DNA of 64,000 nt from Bacillota bacterium (lineage in GTDB: Bacteria > Bacillota > Clostridia > Christensenellales > CAG-138), in contig JAEWUO010000020.1 in assembly GCA_023459335.1 (NCBI GenBank), positions 1 through 64,000 on the forward strand. The letters run 5' to 3'. The notes under the pieces are model-generated. The model was not told the origin of the DNA. It searched no databases and worked only from the letters and a program-made list of their open reading frames with translations. Positions 15,237 through 24,567 of the stretch are shown here, one piece after another; positions within the stretch are counted from its first letter, which is position 1; each line of letters begins with the position of its first letter. The position numbers and the translations under genes were made by a program.

Positions 15237-15361
15237 AACGTTGAGATTATAGCATATCAATCCTGTAAATGCCATGCGAGAAATAGACCCTCCGTGTTAT
15301 TCGCCGAAACAGAGGAAACGTGGTAAAATGGATTCAGAGGAATGCGAAAGGAGGCGATGGT

Positions 15362-15562
15362 ATGCGGTGTTCCTGTCAAAACTGCGGCGCTTATATGGTG
15401 CAGGACGAAAAAGGCCTCGGCAGCCGTTGCGTCTGCCCGGAGTGTTTTTCAACCTGCAGCGCCTGCATGGGCACGCGGCAGCGACCCATGGAAGCAGATC
15501 AACTAAAGAGCATGCTGCTCCAGCGGGAGCGGTACGACGCGGAGCATGAAACAGACGATTGA
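15362..15562 (+). CDS. Small cysteine-rich (zinc-ribbon-like) protein
   Basis: 66 residues. An N-terminal CSCQNCG and CVCPECFSTCSACMG give eight cysteines arranged as two or more CxxC knuckles, suggesting zinc binding. The C-terminal third is charged and helical. AAAGGAGG lies 7 bases before the ATG, strong support that it is translated. Followed directly by a terminator. No known family name; function unknown. Confidence 0.7.
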   Translation: MRCSCQNCGAYMVQDEKGLGSRCVCPECFSTCSACMGTRQRPMEADQLKSMLLQRERYDAEHETDD

Positions 15563-15570
15563 GCAAAAAA

Positions 15571-15600
15571 AAAAGAGAAGGCGAAAACCTTCTCTTTTTC
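15571..15600. terminator. Intrinsic terminator (both directions)
   Basis: AAAAGAGAAGG-CGAAAA-CCTTCTCTTTTT between the small zinc-ribbon gene and the convergent VanW gene. Confidence 0.85.
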
Positions 15601-15616
15601 AATGGTTGCGGTTATG

Positions 15617-17350
15617 TTACGGACTTGGCACCGATTCCGGGGTCGGAGTCGGCGTATCCGTCGGCCAATACTCCGGCGTGGCTTCGGGTGTCGGCGTTGG
15701 CGTAGGAGTTGTTAAATACACTTCGCACACCCAGGTTTCGCCCTGATATGACTTATAAGTCGAAAGCGCGAGTTTTTCCTTTTTCACCAGTGTTCCCGAT
15801 TTATAATAATTTTTATAACTCTGATAGACGTAACCGTCGCGCGGCGAAACGGCCAGATAAGTTTCGCCGGACACCATGAGCGTACCGTCCGGCTTTTCGG
15901 TGCCGACGGGTTTTTCGATCACGACCGGGTCGCCGGTGATCGTGGTTTTGGAAACCTGCACGCTGGTGAGCTTGATTTCGTCGTACTCCGTAGTATCGAA
16001 CGGCAGCCCCCAGATTTCGAAGACAAGTTTATTCGCGCTTGTCGTGTAGCCGATGATGACGATATCGCTCTTCGTGTTATTCTTAAACTGGAAATCGATG
16101 ATGTTTCCAACGGAGTTGATCGTAGCATCCAACCCTTTTTCGACATAGGTCACAGGCATCGAGTGGTTGCGGCGCGTTACGATCTCCAGATCCGCGCGTA
16201 CGACCGCGTTATAGAGCGTCGTGGAGAGCTGGCAGACGCCGCCGCCGTATTGTTCCTCGATGGCGCCCTGCACATAAGCGTGCGCGACCTTCCAGCCGTT
16301 TGCCTTTGTGCGCTCACCCAGCGTGCCGTTCGCGGAAAAAACTTCGCCGGGTTTAAGCACCGTTCCGTTGATCAGCGCCGCGCCTTTGCGGACGTTATAT
16401 TTTCGGTCGCTGTCGCTGGAGGCAAAGTCCGTCTCCTTCGCTCCGCGTTTCACGTATAGGCCGTTCAGCATGGCTTTCGTCAGCGTCGGCTGCGTTACGG
16501 CAACGGGGATGCTGACTGCGGTTTTCGCTCCGTTTTTCAGCGACGCTGTGATCAGGCCGAGAAGCGCTGTCTGGTCGACTGCCTGGCCTACGACCTCATC
16601 TTTGACGATCAGCGCGTGCGTGTCTTCGTCGACGCCGGTCACCTTCGCGTCCTGCGCCGGAATATCGATCTTTGCGGCAATCGGAGCGATGCCTTCGGCC
16701 AGCGCGGATACATCATAACTGACCGTGAGCGCAAAAGCGCGGCCGTTTGCTTTCGTCTCTTCGGCTTCGGCTTTCATGGAGGCGTAATCGCCAGTTTTAC
16801 CAAGGCGGTATGCTTCCGTCAGCACCTCGTCCGTATTGACGACGCTCGGCATATTTGTCAGGTCGAGCGGATAGGGGATATTGTCGTAAACCAGTATGAT
16901 TTCCCGCTTTACGGCGGCGTTCGCGTCCATTGCGGAGAGCGCCGCTTTCGCTTCGTCCATGGTCATGCCGCCGATATCGATGCCGTTGACCGTGATGCCT
17001 TCCAGAAATGTCGTGGAGTTGGCCATCGCCTCGAACTCCTGCTGCTGCTGTTCTTTCAAAACGCGCGCGGCTTCGTCCGCGGCGGCCTGCGCGGCTGCCT
17101 CCGCCGCTTCCCGCTTCTGGACGCTGATAAACATATACAAGAAGACGGACAGCACGACCGCGAACACCGCGCCGAGAATAATGATGGCGCGCCGCTGCCG
17201 CCGCATCTTTTTCCGCTTGCTGGCGGATGAATTTTTACGTTTCGGTTTGTTTTTCAGTCCAAGGTCCTGAATCGGCTCCAGAATTACTTCCGGAAATTCC
17301 GCCGCGTCCGCTTGCGGCGGATCGCTCGGCTGGCGCCGGTCTTGTTCCAT
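15617..17350 (-). CDS. VanW family cell-wall protein with PG_binding_4 domains
   Basis: 577 residues. A basic cytoplasmic N-terminus, one membrane helix (~56-76), an Ala/Glu-rich coil (~80-110), a PG_binding_4/YoaR-type region (~115-330), then the VanW domain (~330-455) with the marks FSANGTLGERT, GGGVCQLSTTLYNAVVRA and RRNHSMPVTYV. A Pro/Thr-rich tail of TPTP repeats ends the protein. VanW proteins are common extracytoplasmic wall-associated proteins; their link to vancomycin resistance is by gene context only in other species. Divergent from recX. Confidence 0.88.
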   Translation of the reverse strand: MEQDRRQPSDPPQADAAEFPEVILEPIQDLGLKNKPKRKNSSASKRKKMRRQRRAIIILGAVFAVVLSVFLYMFISVQKREAAEAAAQAAADEAARVLKEQQQQEFEAMANSTTFLEGITVNGIDIGGMTMDEAKAALSAMDANAAVKREIILVYDNIPYPLDLTNMPSVVNTDEVLTEAYRLGKTGDYASMKAEAEETKANGRAFALTVSYDVSALAEGIAPIAAKIDIPAQDAKVTGVDEDTHALIVKDEVVGQAVDQTALLGLITASLKNGAKTAVSIPVAVTQPTLTKAMLNGLYVKRGAKETDFASSDSDRKYNVRKGAALINGTVLKPGEVFSANGTLGERTKANGWKVAHAYVQGAIEEQYGGGVCQLSTTLYNAVVRADLEIVTRRNHSMPVTYVEKGLDATINSVGNIIDFQFKNNTKSDIVIIGYTTSANKLVFEIWGLPFDTTEYDEIKLTSVQVSKTTITGDPVVIEKPVGTEKPDGTLMVSGETYLAVSPRDGYVYQSYKNYYKSGTLVKKEKLALSTYKSYQGETWVCEVYLTTPTPTPTPEATPEYWPTDTPTPTPESVPSP

Positions 17351-17574
17351 GAATACTTCCTCCTGGAATGCGGTCTGCGCGAAATTTCCTGCGCGCAGTT
17401 ATCAGTTCCTATTTTAACGGAAAGCATCCGTAATTGCATCGCCGGAATCGCGCGGGAAAAGAATTGTTACAGAATGTTCATCAGAATGTTTCACGAAATC
17501 TTCTTTATCGAAGCGAAGATACGGCGTTTCGTGGAAACCTGTCGCGTCAAGTAAAACTATGATAAAATATCCGC

Positions 17575-18078
17575 ATGGGAAAAAGCATGTCGAAACCGAA
17601 AAAAGCATCCGAATCAGGACGCACGCCGATGGACGCGGCGCTGCGTTATCTCGGCGCGCGCGCGCGGACGGTGCGCGAAACGGAGAGGCATCTCGACGCG
17701 TGCGAATATGGTGAGATCGAGGTTTATGAAACAATCGAGAGGCTCAAGGAGCTGGGACTTTTAAACGACGCGGCGTATGCGGAGGACTTCGTGCGCACGC
17801 GACTCGCGACCAAACCCGTCAGCCGAGCGCACCTGCGCCAGCAACTGCTTTCGCATGAAACGGATGCTGACGCAATCGAACACGCGCTGTCGCAGATAGG
17901 CGAAAGCGCGGAGGCACAATCCGCCGCCGCGATCGCTGAAAAATACGCGCGACAATACGCGCGTCTTCCCAAAGAGGAGCGCGAAGAGATGGTATTGCGC
18001 CGCCTGCTCGCAAGGGGATATGCATACGACGACGCACGTGCGGCGCTGCGCGAAACAACGGGGACGGAGGACGAATGA
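17575..18078 (+). CDS. recX: RecX, regulator of RecA
   Basis: 167 residues. Three tandem three-helix repeats as in RecX: ALRYLGARARTVRETERHLDA, LKELGLLNDAAYAEDFVRTR and a C-terminal RRLLARGYAYDDARAAL. RecX caps or modulates RecA filaments in recombination and SOS. The ATG at 17575 is only 6 bases after a TAAAAT box with extended TG, so the message may be nearly leaderless; the in-frame ATG at 17587 is an alternative. It overlaps the next gene by 4 bases (ATGA). Confidence 0.88.
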   Translation: MGKSMSKPKKASESGRTPMDAALRYLGARARTVRETERHLDACEYGEIEVYETIERLKELGLLNDAAYAEDFVRTRLATKPVSRAHLRQQLLSHETDADAIEHALSQIGESAEAQSAAAIAEKYARQYARLPKEEREEMVLRRLLARGYAYDDARAALRETTGTEDE

Positions 18079-19565
18079 AACGCGTGGTGACGGCGCAGGA
18101 GATGCGCGATTATGAGCGTGAGCGCTTCCGGGACGGCCGAGCGGACAGCCTCGAGTGGATGGAGCGCGCGGCGCGGGGCATAGACGAATTTTTACGCGTG
18201 CGGTATCCAGAAAAAAGCGTGCTGACGGTTTGCGGCGGGGGTAATAACGGAGGAGACGGGTTTGCGCTCCTGCGGCTTTTGAAAGAGCGGGGGATCCATT
18301 CCGCGGGCGTGTTGCTCGCGGAGCCGGACCGCCTGACGGGCGACGCGAAGACGAACTATCTTCGCTCGCTGGATGCCGGCGTTCGCTGGTACGACACACT
18401 GACCGATGAAACCATTACGCAATACGACGTCGTTGCGGACGCGATGTTCGGCACGGGATTGTCCCGCCCGCTGGCGGGCGTTTACGCGGACGCGGCACTG
18501 CGGATCAACAACAGCGGCAGGCCCGTCGTCGCGGTCGATATCCCGTCCGGCGTGGACGCGACGAGCGGCGCGATTCTCGGCCGGGCCGTGCAAGCTGACG
18601 CAACCGTGACTTTTGAATTTTTAAAACGCGGGCATCTGTTATTCCCGGGGCGCGGACTGTGCGGAGAAACAGTCGTGTATCCGCTGTCGGGAGAAAATGA
18701 CGAAACATCGACGGAGGTCGGCTTTCTGGAGAGCGCGGATATATCGCGCTTGCTGCCTTCGCGACCGATTGATTCCCATAAGGGAAACAACGGGCGCGCG
18801 TTATTATGCGTCGGATGTGAACAATATGCCGGAGCGGCGCTGCTCTCGGCCGGCGCCGCGCTGCGCGCGGGTGCGGGGCTGACGACGGCCGCCGTACCGG
18901 GGCGGGTCAAGTCCGCGTTTTCCGCTCTGCCGGAAGCGATGGCAATCGCGGTCAGCGACGGTTCGGATTGGAACGAAACCGCCTGCGAGGCCGCGGTGAA
19001 ACTCCTGCCGCAAAGAAACGCGGTCTGCGTCGGCTGCGGCGTCGGAGCGGGAAACATTATGCCGCTGATCGGGTCGGTTCTGAATGCGAAGCTGCCGGCC
19101 GTGCTGGATGCGGACGCTTTAAACCAGATGTCCCGCACGCCGGAAATGCTGCGGAAACTGCATCCGAACGTCGTTTTGACGCCGCATCCGGCGGAAATGG
19201 CGCGGCTAAGCGGGGAGATGATCGAAACGATTCTGTCCGACCCGATCGGCATTGCGCTGACGTATGCGAAGAAATGGAACTGCGTCGTGCTGCTTAAGGG
19301 CGCGACCTCCTGCCTATCAAACGGAAAAAGCGTACGCCTCAATACGACGGGCAACGCCGGCCTTGCCAAAGGCGGCAGCGGGGACGTTCTCTCCGGCCTT
19401 ATCACTGGGCTGCTCGCGCAGGGATTGACCGCGTTCGACGCGGCGTGCGCGGGGGCGTACCTGCTCGGCGCATCTGCCGAGGAGGCGTTCAGTCTTTTGC
19501 GGGAGCGGATGCTGCTCGCGCGGGACGTGATCGAAGCCGTAGCACAGACGATACATAAGATTTGA
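18075..19565 (+). CDS. nnr: Bifunctional NAD(P)H-hydrate epimerase / ADP-dependent dehydratase
   Basis: 496 residues. The N-terminal YjeF_N epimerase domain (~1-210; GGGNNGGDGF, FGTGLSRPL, VDIPSGVDA) interconverts S- and R-NAD(P)HX. The C-terminal ribokinase-fold dehydratase (~225-495; GVGAGN, LDADALN, LTPHPAEMARL, GNAGLAKGGSGDVLSG) restores NAD(P)H. It repairs damaged nicotinamide cofactors in the cytosol. Translationally coupled to recX; ends at a terminator facing alr. Confidence 0.95.
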   Translation: MKRVVTAQEMRDYERERFRDGRADSLEWMERAARGIDEFLRVRYPEKSVLTVCGGGNNGGDGFALLRLLKERGIHSAGVLLAEPDRLTGDAKTNYLRSLDAGVRWYDTLTDETITQYDVVADAMFGTGLSRPLAGVYADAALRINNSGRPVVAVDIPSGVDATSGAILGRAVQADATVTFEFLKRGHLLFPGRGLCGETVVYPLSGENDETSTEVGFLESADISRLLPSRPIDSHKGNNGRALLCVGCEQYAGAALLSAGAALRAGAGLTTAAVPGRVKSAFSALPEAMAIAVSDGSDWNETACEAAVKLLPQRNAVCVGCGVGAGNIMPLIGSVLNAKLPAVLDADALNQMSRTPEMLRKLHPNVVLTPHPAEMARLSGEMIETILSDPIGIALTYAKKWNCVVLLKGATSCLSNGKSVRLNTTGNAGLAKGGSGDVLSGLITGLLAQGLTAFDAACAGAYLLGASAEEAFSLLRERMLLARDVIEAVAQTIHKI

Positions 19566-19571
19566 ACAGCA

Positions 19572-19600
19572 AAAAAACGTCCCGTATCAGGGACGTTTAA
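19572..19600. terminator. Intrinsic terminator between nnr and alr
   Basis: AAACGTCCC-GTATCA-GGGACGTTT with an A run before and a T-rich end after; serves the convergent genes. Confidence 0.8.
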
Positions 19601-19607
19601 ATTTCTG

Positions 19608-20723
19608 TCAGTCTTTTGTATAGATGCGCGGCACGCGTTCAGAGAGGCTCAGGAGGATTTCGTAACTGATCGTATCCGCTTTTTCGGCCAGCTCGTCCGC
19701 CGTAATCGATTCGCTTCCCTGAGAACCGATGAGTATCGCATCGTCGCCGACTTCCGCGTCCGGAACATCCGTCAGATCGACCATCATCTGATCCATGCAG
19801 ATAGTGCCGATCTGCCGCGCGCGTCTGCCGCGGATGAGCACATCCGCTCTGCCGGAGAGACAGCGCTTATAACCATCCCCGTAACCGACCGCAACGGTGC
19901 CTACGCGCATATCGCAGGGTGTGACGAATTTTAAGCCGTAACTCACGCCTTCGCCCGCGGGTACGGTCTTGATGTGCGTCACATAGGAATGCCAGCTCAA
20001 TACGGGTTTCAAGTCGATTCCCTCGACCGCGTGACCGGCGGGATGGCAGCCGTACATCGCGATGCCGCCGCGCACCATGTCGAATTGGACTTCGGGGATG
20101 TGAAGCGCGGCCGCGCTGTTGCTGGCGTGGAGGATCGGACGGAGGCCGTTTTGCCGCGCGATATCGGCATAACGGCGAAAGCGCTCCGCCTGCAGCAGCG
20201 TAAAGGATTGATCAGAGAGTTCCGACACCGCAAAATGCGTAAACAGCCCGTCTAGTACGAGGTTTGGGCTGCGCTTGAGCAGCAAAATCGCCTCGGTAAA
20301 CGCCGCCTCGCTCGTAAAGCCGATGCGGTTCATGCCCGTGTCAACCTTGATGTGGACGCGGCAGGGCATACCGAGTTTCGCCGCGTGGGACTGTAACAGC
20401 GTGAGCGTTTCCGCAGTGAACACCGTTGGCATCAGACCGTGGCGGACCACATCGTCCATGTGGTCTTCTTCCGTCGCGCCGAGCAGCAGGATCGGGGCCG
20501 TGATGCCCGCGAGGCGCAGGCGCACGCCCTCCTCGGAAAACGCGACTCCAAGGTATTCCGCGCCGCTCTCCAGCGCGCAGTTGGAGACGGCCTCCATGCC
20601 GTGCCCGTAAGCGTTAGCCTTGACGATGGCCAGGTATTTTGTGTCCGGCTTTAAGCGGGAGCGTATGAGTTTAATGTTGTACCGGATGTTGGCGAGGGAA
20701 ATAGACGCGTAGGTGGAGCGCAT
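19608..20723 (-). CDS. alr: Alanine racemase
   Basis: 371 residues. PLP enzyme making D-alanine for peptidoglycan. The PLP lysine is in AIVKANAYGHG (residue ~34), the second catalytic base is the Tyr in VSYGLKF (~residue 258), and CMDQMMVDLTD marks the C-terminal domain. GGGGG lies 9 bases before the ATG. Starts 3 bases after the amidohydrolase stop, so the two form one operon. Confidence 0.95.
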   Translation of the reverse strand: MRSTYASISLANIRYNIKLIRSRLKPDTKYLAIVKANAYGHGMEAVSNCALESGAEYLGVAFSEEGVRLRLAGITAPILLLGATEEDHMDDVVRHGLMPTVFTAETLTLLQSHAAKLGMPCRVHIKVDTGMNRIGFTSEAAFTEAILLLKRSPNLVLDGLFTHFAVSELSDQSFTLLQAERFRRYADIARQNGLRPILHASNSAAALHIPEVQFDMVRGGIAMYGCHPAGHAVEGIDLKPVLSWHSYVTHIKTVPAGEGVSYGLKFVTPCDMRVGTVAVGYGDGYKRCLSGRADVLIRGRRARQIGTICMDQMMVDLTDVPDAEVGDDAILIGSQGSESITADELAEKADTISYEILLSLSERVPRIYTKD

Positions 20724-20726
20724 GTT

Positions 20727-21893
20727 TTACGCCCCCTTTCTGCGGGAATCGTGTACGATCGCGCCGTTGATCAGCGTGAGCACACAATGCGTGCGGTAAT
20801 CGAACGGGTGCCCGTCGAACACCGCGATGTCAGCGTCCTTTCCTGCTTCCAGCGTACCGACGCGGTCGGAAATACCGACGATCTCGGCGGCGTGACGCGA
20901 GATTGAACGAAACGCGGTTTCCTCACTGAGCCCCTCGCGCACGGCAAGCCCGGCCTGTACTGGCAAAAATTGAATCGGGATAACCGGATGATCGGTCATC
21001 AGCGCGAATTTGATGCCCGCCTGCTCCAGAATGCGCGGCGCGGAGAAGCTGAGGTTTTTCAATTCGATCTTACTGCGCTCAGAAAGCAGCGGGCCGATGA
21101 TGATGCCCGCGCCCTGTTCGGAAAGGCGATCTTTGAGCACGTCCGCGATCATATACCCTTCCGTGCAGTGGTCAATCGTCACTTTCAGGTTAAATTCCTT
21201 TGCGAGGCGCAGCGCGGTGAGGATATCGTCCGCGCGATGCGCGTGGATTTTTACGATAAGTTCACGGTTGATGACGGGCAGCAGTGCGTCCATACCGATG
21301 TCACGGTCCGGTTTGTCCTCGTCTTTTGCCATGCCTTTCTGATATTCGATCGCGTCGGTCATGGTGGAGCGGAACAGAGAAGCGATCGCCATACGCGTGG
21401 TCGGCGCGACTTTTTTTTCGGAATAGACCGTTTTCGGGTTTTCGCCAGTCGCCGCTTTCATGGCGATCGGGTCGCGCAGCGTCATCTGCTCGATGCTGCG
21501 GCCGAATGTCTTCAGCGCGGCGAACTGCCCGCCAATCACGTTTGCGCTGCCGGGGCCGGTGACGACGGTGGTGATGCCGCCTTCGCGCGCTTCGCGGAAG
21601 CATGGATCGAAGGGATTGAGCCCGTCGACCGCACGCAGTTCCGGCGTGACGGGGTTGGTCATCTCGTTTCCGTCCGAACCCTCTTCGCCCATGCCGTCCT
21701 CCCACATGCCGATGTGGCAGTGAGCGTCGATCAATCCGGGCAGAACGAAAAGCCCGCGGAGGTCGACGACCTCCGCACTGCCCGCGGTTAGGGAGGAGCC
21801 GACGGCGAGTATTTTCCCGTCATCGATCAGAATATCTCCGGTGAAAGCGTCCTGCGTCATCGTGTGGATCAGGCCGTTTTTTAGAAGCAGCAT
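20727..21893 (-). CDS. Metal-dependent amidohydrolase (imidazolonepropionase-like)
   Basis: 388 residues. Amidohydrolase TIM barrel with metal ligands visible: DAHCHIG (HxH, ~residues 57-63), HAHRADD (~215), DHCTEG (~235) and TDHPVI (~293); the C-terminal SRVGTLEAGKDADIAVFDGHPFD is the small beta-sandwich domain. An inserted acidic loop (EDGMGEEGSDGNEMTNP) follows HxH, as in a subgroup annotated only as amidohydrolase. Substrate unknown; sharing an operon with alr hints at amino acid, dipeptide or cell-wall turnover, but that is speculative. Confidence 0.85.
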   Translation of the reverse strand: MLLLKNGLIHTMTQDAFTGDILIDDGKILAVGSSLTAGSAEVVDLRGLFVLPGLIDAHCHIGMWEDGMGEEGSDGNEMTNPVTPELRAVDGLNPFDPCFREAREGGITTVVTGPGSANVIGGQFAALKTFGRSIEQMTLRDPIAMKAATGENPKTVYSEKKVAPTTRMAIASLFRSTMTDAIEYQKGMAKDEDKPDRDIGMDALLPVINRELIVKIHAHRADDILTALRLAKEFNLKVTIDHCTEGYMIADVLKDRLSEQGAGIIIGPLLSERSKIELKNLSFSAPRILEQAGIKFALMTDHPVIPIQFLPVQAGLAVREGLSEETAFRSISRHAAEIVGISDRVGTLEAGKDADIAVFDGHPFDYRTHCVLTLINGAIVHDSRRKGA

Positions 21894-22027
21894 AGCAATC
21901 TCCTGTTTTTGTTTTTTATAGTAAACACGTCTATTTTACCACATTGCGACGGTTTTGCATGATATTTTATAAGCTGCGTGATGATACGAGTTTTATTTTA
22001 ATGGAACGGTTTCGCGTTGTATCGTGT

Positions 22028-22056
22028 TTGACCGTATGCGTCGCGTATGGTAAACT
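22028..22056 (+). promoter_or_regulatory. Promoter of the radical SAM/RNase G operon
   Basis: TTGACC (22028-22033), 17-base spacer, TAAACT (22051-22056), 25 bases before the ATG. A short inverted repeat (AGGGAAA...TTTTCCT, 22065-22080) abuts the start codon and includes the ribosome site. Confidence 0.6.
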
Positions 22057-22081
22057 ATTCAATTAGGGAAAGTTTTTCCTA

Positions 22082-23893
22082 ATGAATGTGACGGAACGGA
22101 ATACTGCATTGGATCAAACAGTATTGAACCGATTATTGAGCCGCGTGGAGAAGCCCGCGCGATATATCGGCGGAGAATGGAACAGCATCGTCAAGGACAC
22201 GGCGGAAGTCCGCTTTGCGTTGCTCTTTCCGGATGTGTATGAAATTGGCATGTCGCATCTGGGCTCAAGAATCCTGTATCATGTGATGAACGAGCGGGAT
22301 GGAATCGCCTGCGAGCGCGCGTTCGCACCGTGGCCGGATCTCGAGCAGGTTCTGCGCGAGGAGCACCTGCCGCTCTTTTCGCTGGAAACGAAACGACCAC
22401 TGAAAGAATTCGACATCATAGGCTTTTCGCTGCTGTACGAGATGTGCTATACCAATATCCTGCAGATGCTTGATTTGTCCGGCGTGCCGCTGCTGGCGAA
22501 AGACCGCGCGGAATCAGACCCGCTTGTGGTCTGCGGCGGACCCTGTGCCTGCAACCCGCTGCCAGTTGCACCGTTTATGGACGCGGTGATGATCGGCGAC
22601 GGCGAAGAGATGGTGCTCGATCTTGTGGAAGCAGTCCGGCGCGCAAAGCGCTCGGGAAAGAGCAAGGTAGAACTTTTAAAAGAACTCTCCGGCATTCGTG
22701 GCGTTTACGTTCCGTCCCTGCGGACGGAGGATACAAAGGTTGTCCGGCGTATCGTGAAAGACCTCGACAAGGCGGCGTTTACCGGCGATCCGGTCGTGCC
22801 ATACCTGAATATCGTACACGACCGTGTCGCGCTGGAAGTGATGCGCGGCTGTACGCGCGGCTGCCGATTCTGCCAGGCGGGGTACATCTATCGCCCCGTA
22901 CGCGAGCGAAAAAGCGAAACCGTTATGGAACTTGCGCGGCGGCAAATCGGATGCACGGGTTACGACGAAGTGTCGCTGTTAAGCCTGAGCACGGGCGATT
23001 ATTCCGAAGTGCACGAACTGGTGCCGCAGATCATCCGCGAGATGGAAGCGGGAAAAGTCTCCGTGTCCCTGCCCTCGCTTCGGGTGGACAGCGAATTGGC
23101 AAACGATTTGAGCGTCATGCAGACCGTGCGCAAGGCGGGGCTGACCTTCGCGCCGGAGGCGGGTACGCAGCGGCTGCGGGACGTGATCAACAAAAACGTC
23201 ACGGAGGAAGACATCCTCCGCGCGACGCTGGATGCGTTTTCCGCTGGCTGGAACGGCGTCAAGCTCTATTTCATGATCGGGTTGCCGACCGAGACGGACG
23301 AAGACATCCTCGGCATCGCGCAGCTTGCGCGAAAGATAAGCGCGCAATTTTACACGCTCCCGAAGGAACAGCGCGGCAAGGGGCTTCGGCTCAACATCAG
23401 CGTTGCCACGTTTGTGCCCAAGCCGTTTACGGCATTCCAGTGGTGCGGGCAGATCCCGCCGGATGAGATACGGCGCAAACAGGAACTGCTGCGCGGCGCG
23501 CTTAAGGGCATCCGCGGAGCGGAACTGAATTGCCACTATTCGCTGCTCTCCGTGCTGGAGGCCGCATTTTCCCGCGGAGACGAAAAATTGGCGGACGTGC
23601 TGCTGCGGGCCTATGAACTGGGCTGCCGTTTCGACGCGTGGACGGAGCATTTCCGGCCGGCGGCGTGGTCGCAGGCGTTTGCCGACTGCGGCCTCTCCGA
23701 GCAGGACTGCGCGCAGCGGAATTACCTTCCGGAAGAACCGCTTCCGTGGGATTTTGTCGATATGCTCGTGACAAAGAGTTACCTGCGGAAAGAATATGAA
23801 CGAGCGCTGGCCGGAGAAACGACGCCGGACTGCCGCGAAACCTGCAACGGATGCTTTGGAGCGCGCTATGAAACTGATTGCCGTATATCATAA
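22082..23893 (+). CDS. TIGR03960-type B12-binding-like / radical SAM protein
   Basis: 603 residues. N-terminal cobalamin-binding-like Rossmann region (~40-180; FPDVYEIGMSHLGSRILYH), then a radical SAM domain whose CTRGCRFC motif (~257-264) holds the [4Fe-4S] cluster. LSLSTGDYSE and EAGTQRLRDVINK are family marks. The C-terminal DCRETCNGCFGARY adds more cysteines. The family is nearly always followed by a TIGR03936/DUF2344 gene and RNase G, as here; the reaction is unknown, tRNA or rRNA modification being the usual guess. Overlaps the next gene by 26 bases. Confidence 0.9.
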   Translation: MNVTERNTALDQTVLNRLLSRVEKPARYIGGEWNSIVKDTAEVRFALLFPDVYEIGMSHLGSRILYHVMNERDGIACERAFAPWPDLEQVLREEHLPLFSLETKRPLKEFDIIGFSLLYEMCYTNILQMLDLSGVPLLAKDRAESDPLVVCGGPCACNPLPVAPFMDAVMIGDGEEMVLDLVEAVRRAKRSGKSKVELLKELSGIRGVYVPSLRTEDTKVVRRIVKDLDKAAFTGDPVVPYLNIVHDRVALEVMRGCTRGCRFCQAGYIYRPVRERKSETVMELARRQIGCTGYDEVSLLSLSTGDYSEVHELVPQIIREMEAGKVSVSLPSLRVDSELANDLSVMQTVRKAGLTFAPEAGTQRLRDVINKNVTEEDILRATLDAFSAGWNGVKLYFMIGLPTETDEDILGIAQLARKISAQFYTLPKEQRGKGLRLNISVATFVPKPFTAFQWCGQIPPDEIRRKQELLRGALKGIRGAELNCHYSLLSVLEAAFSRGDEKLADVLLRAYELGCRFDAWTEHFRPAAWSQAFADCGLSEQDCAQRNYLPEEPLPWDFVDMLVTKSYLRKEYERALAGETTPDCRETCNGCFGARYETDCRIS

Positions 23894-24551
23894 AGGATGC
23901 GAGATCGCATTGATCTCGCATCTGGATATCCAACGGACGCTTCAGCGCGCCTTTCGCAGGGCGGGGCTGCCGCTTCTGTATTCCTGCGGGTTCAACCCGC
24001 ACCCGCAGCTTTCGTTCGCGACCGCCGCGGCGACAGGGATGAGCAGTTCCTGCGAGTGGTTCGAGGTGCAGCTTTCGGAAGAGATCTCGCCGGAGGAGTT
24101 TATGCGCCGCGCGAACGAAGCCATGCCGAAGGGCTTGTCCGTTTCGGACGCGTTTGCCGCCCCCGAAAACTTCGGCTCTCTCTCGGCCAAACTCCGCGCG
24201 GCGGAATACCGTGTCAGCCTGACGTTTGACGGCGGGATTTCCTCTGAAAAAATTAAAAACACGCTCGAAGCAATGCTGTCAGGCGAAATCATCATAAACA
24301 AACGGACAAAGGGCGGGATCAAGCCCGTCGATATGCGTCCGTATATCCTGCGGGTCTCCGTGGGGCCGGTCGAGGGCGAAAAAGCCGCCCTCCTCGTTCT
24401 TGGCAAACTGCAAGCCGATGGCGGGCTGCGGGTCGATGCGTTCATCGACGCGCTGCTCGAACGTTTGGATGCGCATGCCGCGTACGAAATCCACCGTACG
24501 AACATGTACTTTGCCGAAGATGGCCCGCTGCCGCGATTGCCTGTGGAATAG
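23868..24551 (+). CDS. TIGR03936 / DUF2344 radical SAM-associated protein
   Basis: 227 residues from the ATG at 23868 (TTTGGAG about 6 bases upstream). The N-terminus AVYHKGCEIALISHLDIQRTLQRAFRRAGLPLLYSCGFNPHPQLSFA is the hallmark of the family, which in some species is fused to the preceding radical SAM protein. It has no catalytic motif and probably acts as a partner or substrate-binding subunit. Starts inside the upstream gene, so the two are made together; rng follows after 16 bases. Confidence 0.9.
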   Translation: MKLIAVYHKGCEIALISHLDIQRTLQRAFRRAGLPLLYSCGFNPHPQLSFATAAATGMSSSCEWFEVQLSEEISPEEFMRRANEAMPKGLSVSDAFAAPENFGSLSAKLRAAEYRVSLTFDGGISSEKIKNTLEAMLSGEIIINKRTKGGIKPVDMRPYILRVSVGPVEGEKAALLVLGKLQADGGLRVDAFIDALLERLDAHAAYEIHRTNMYFAEDGPLPRLPVE

Positions 24552-24567
24552 GAAAGAGAAGGTACAA

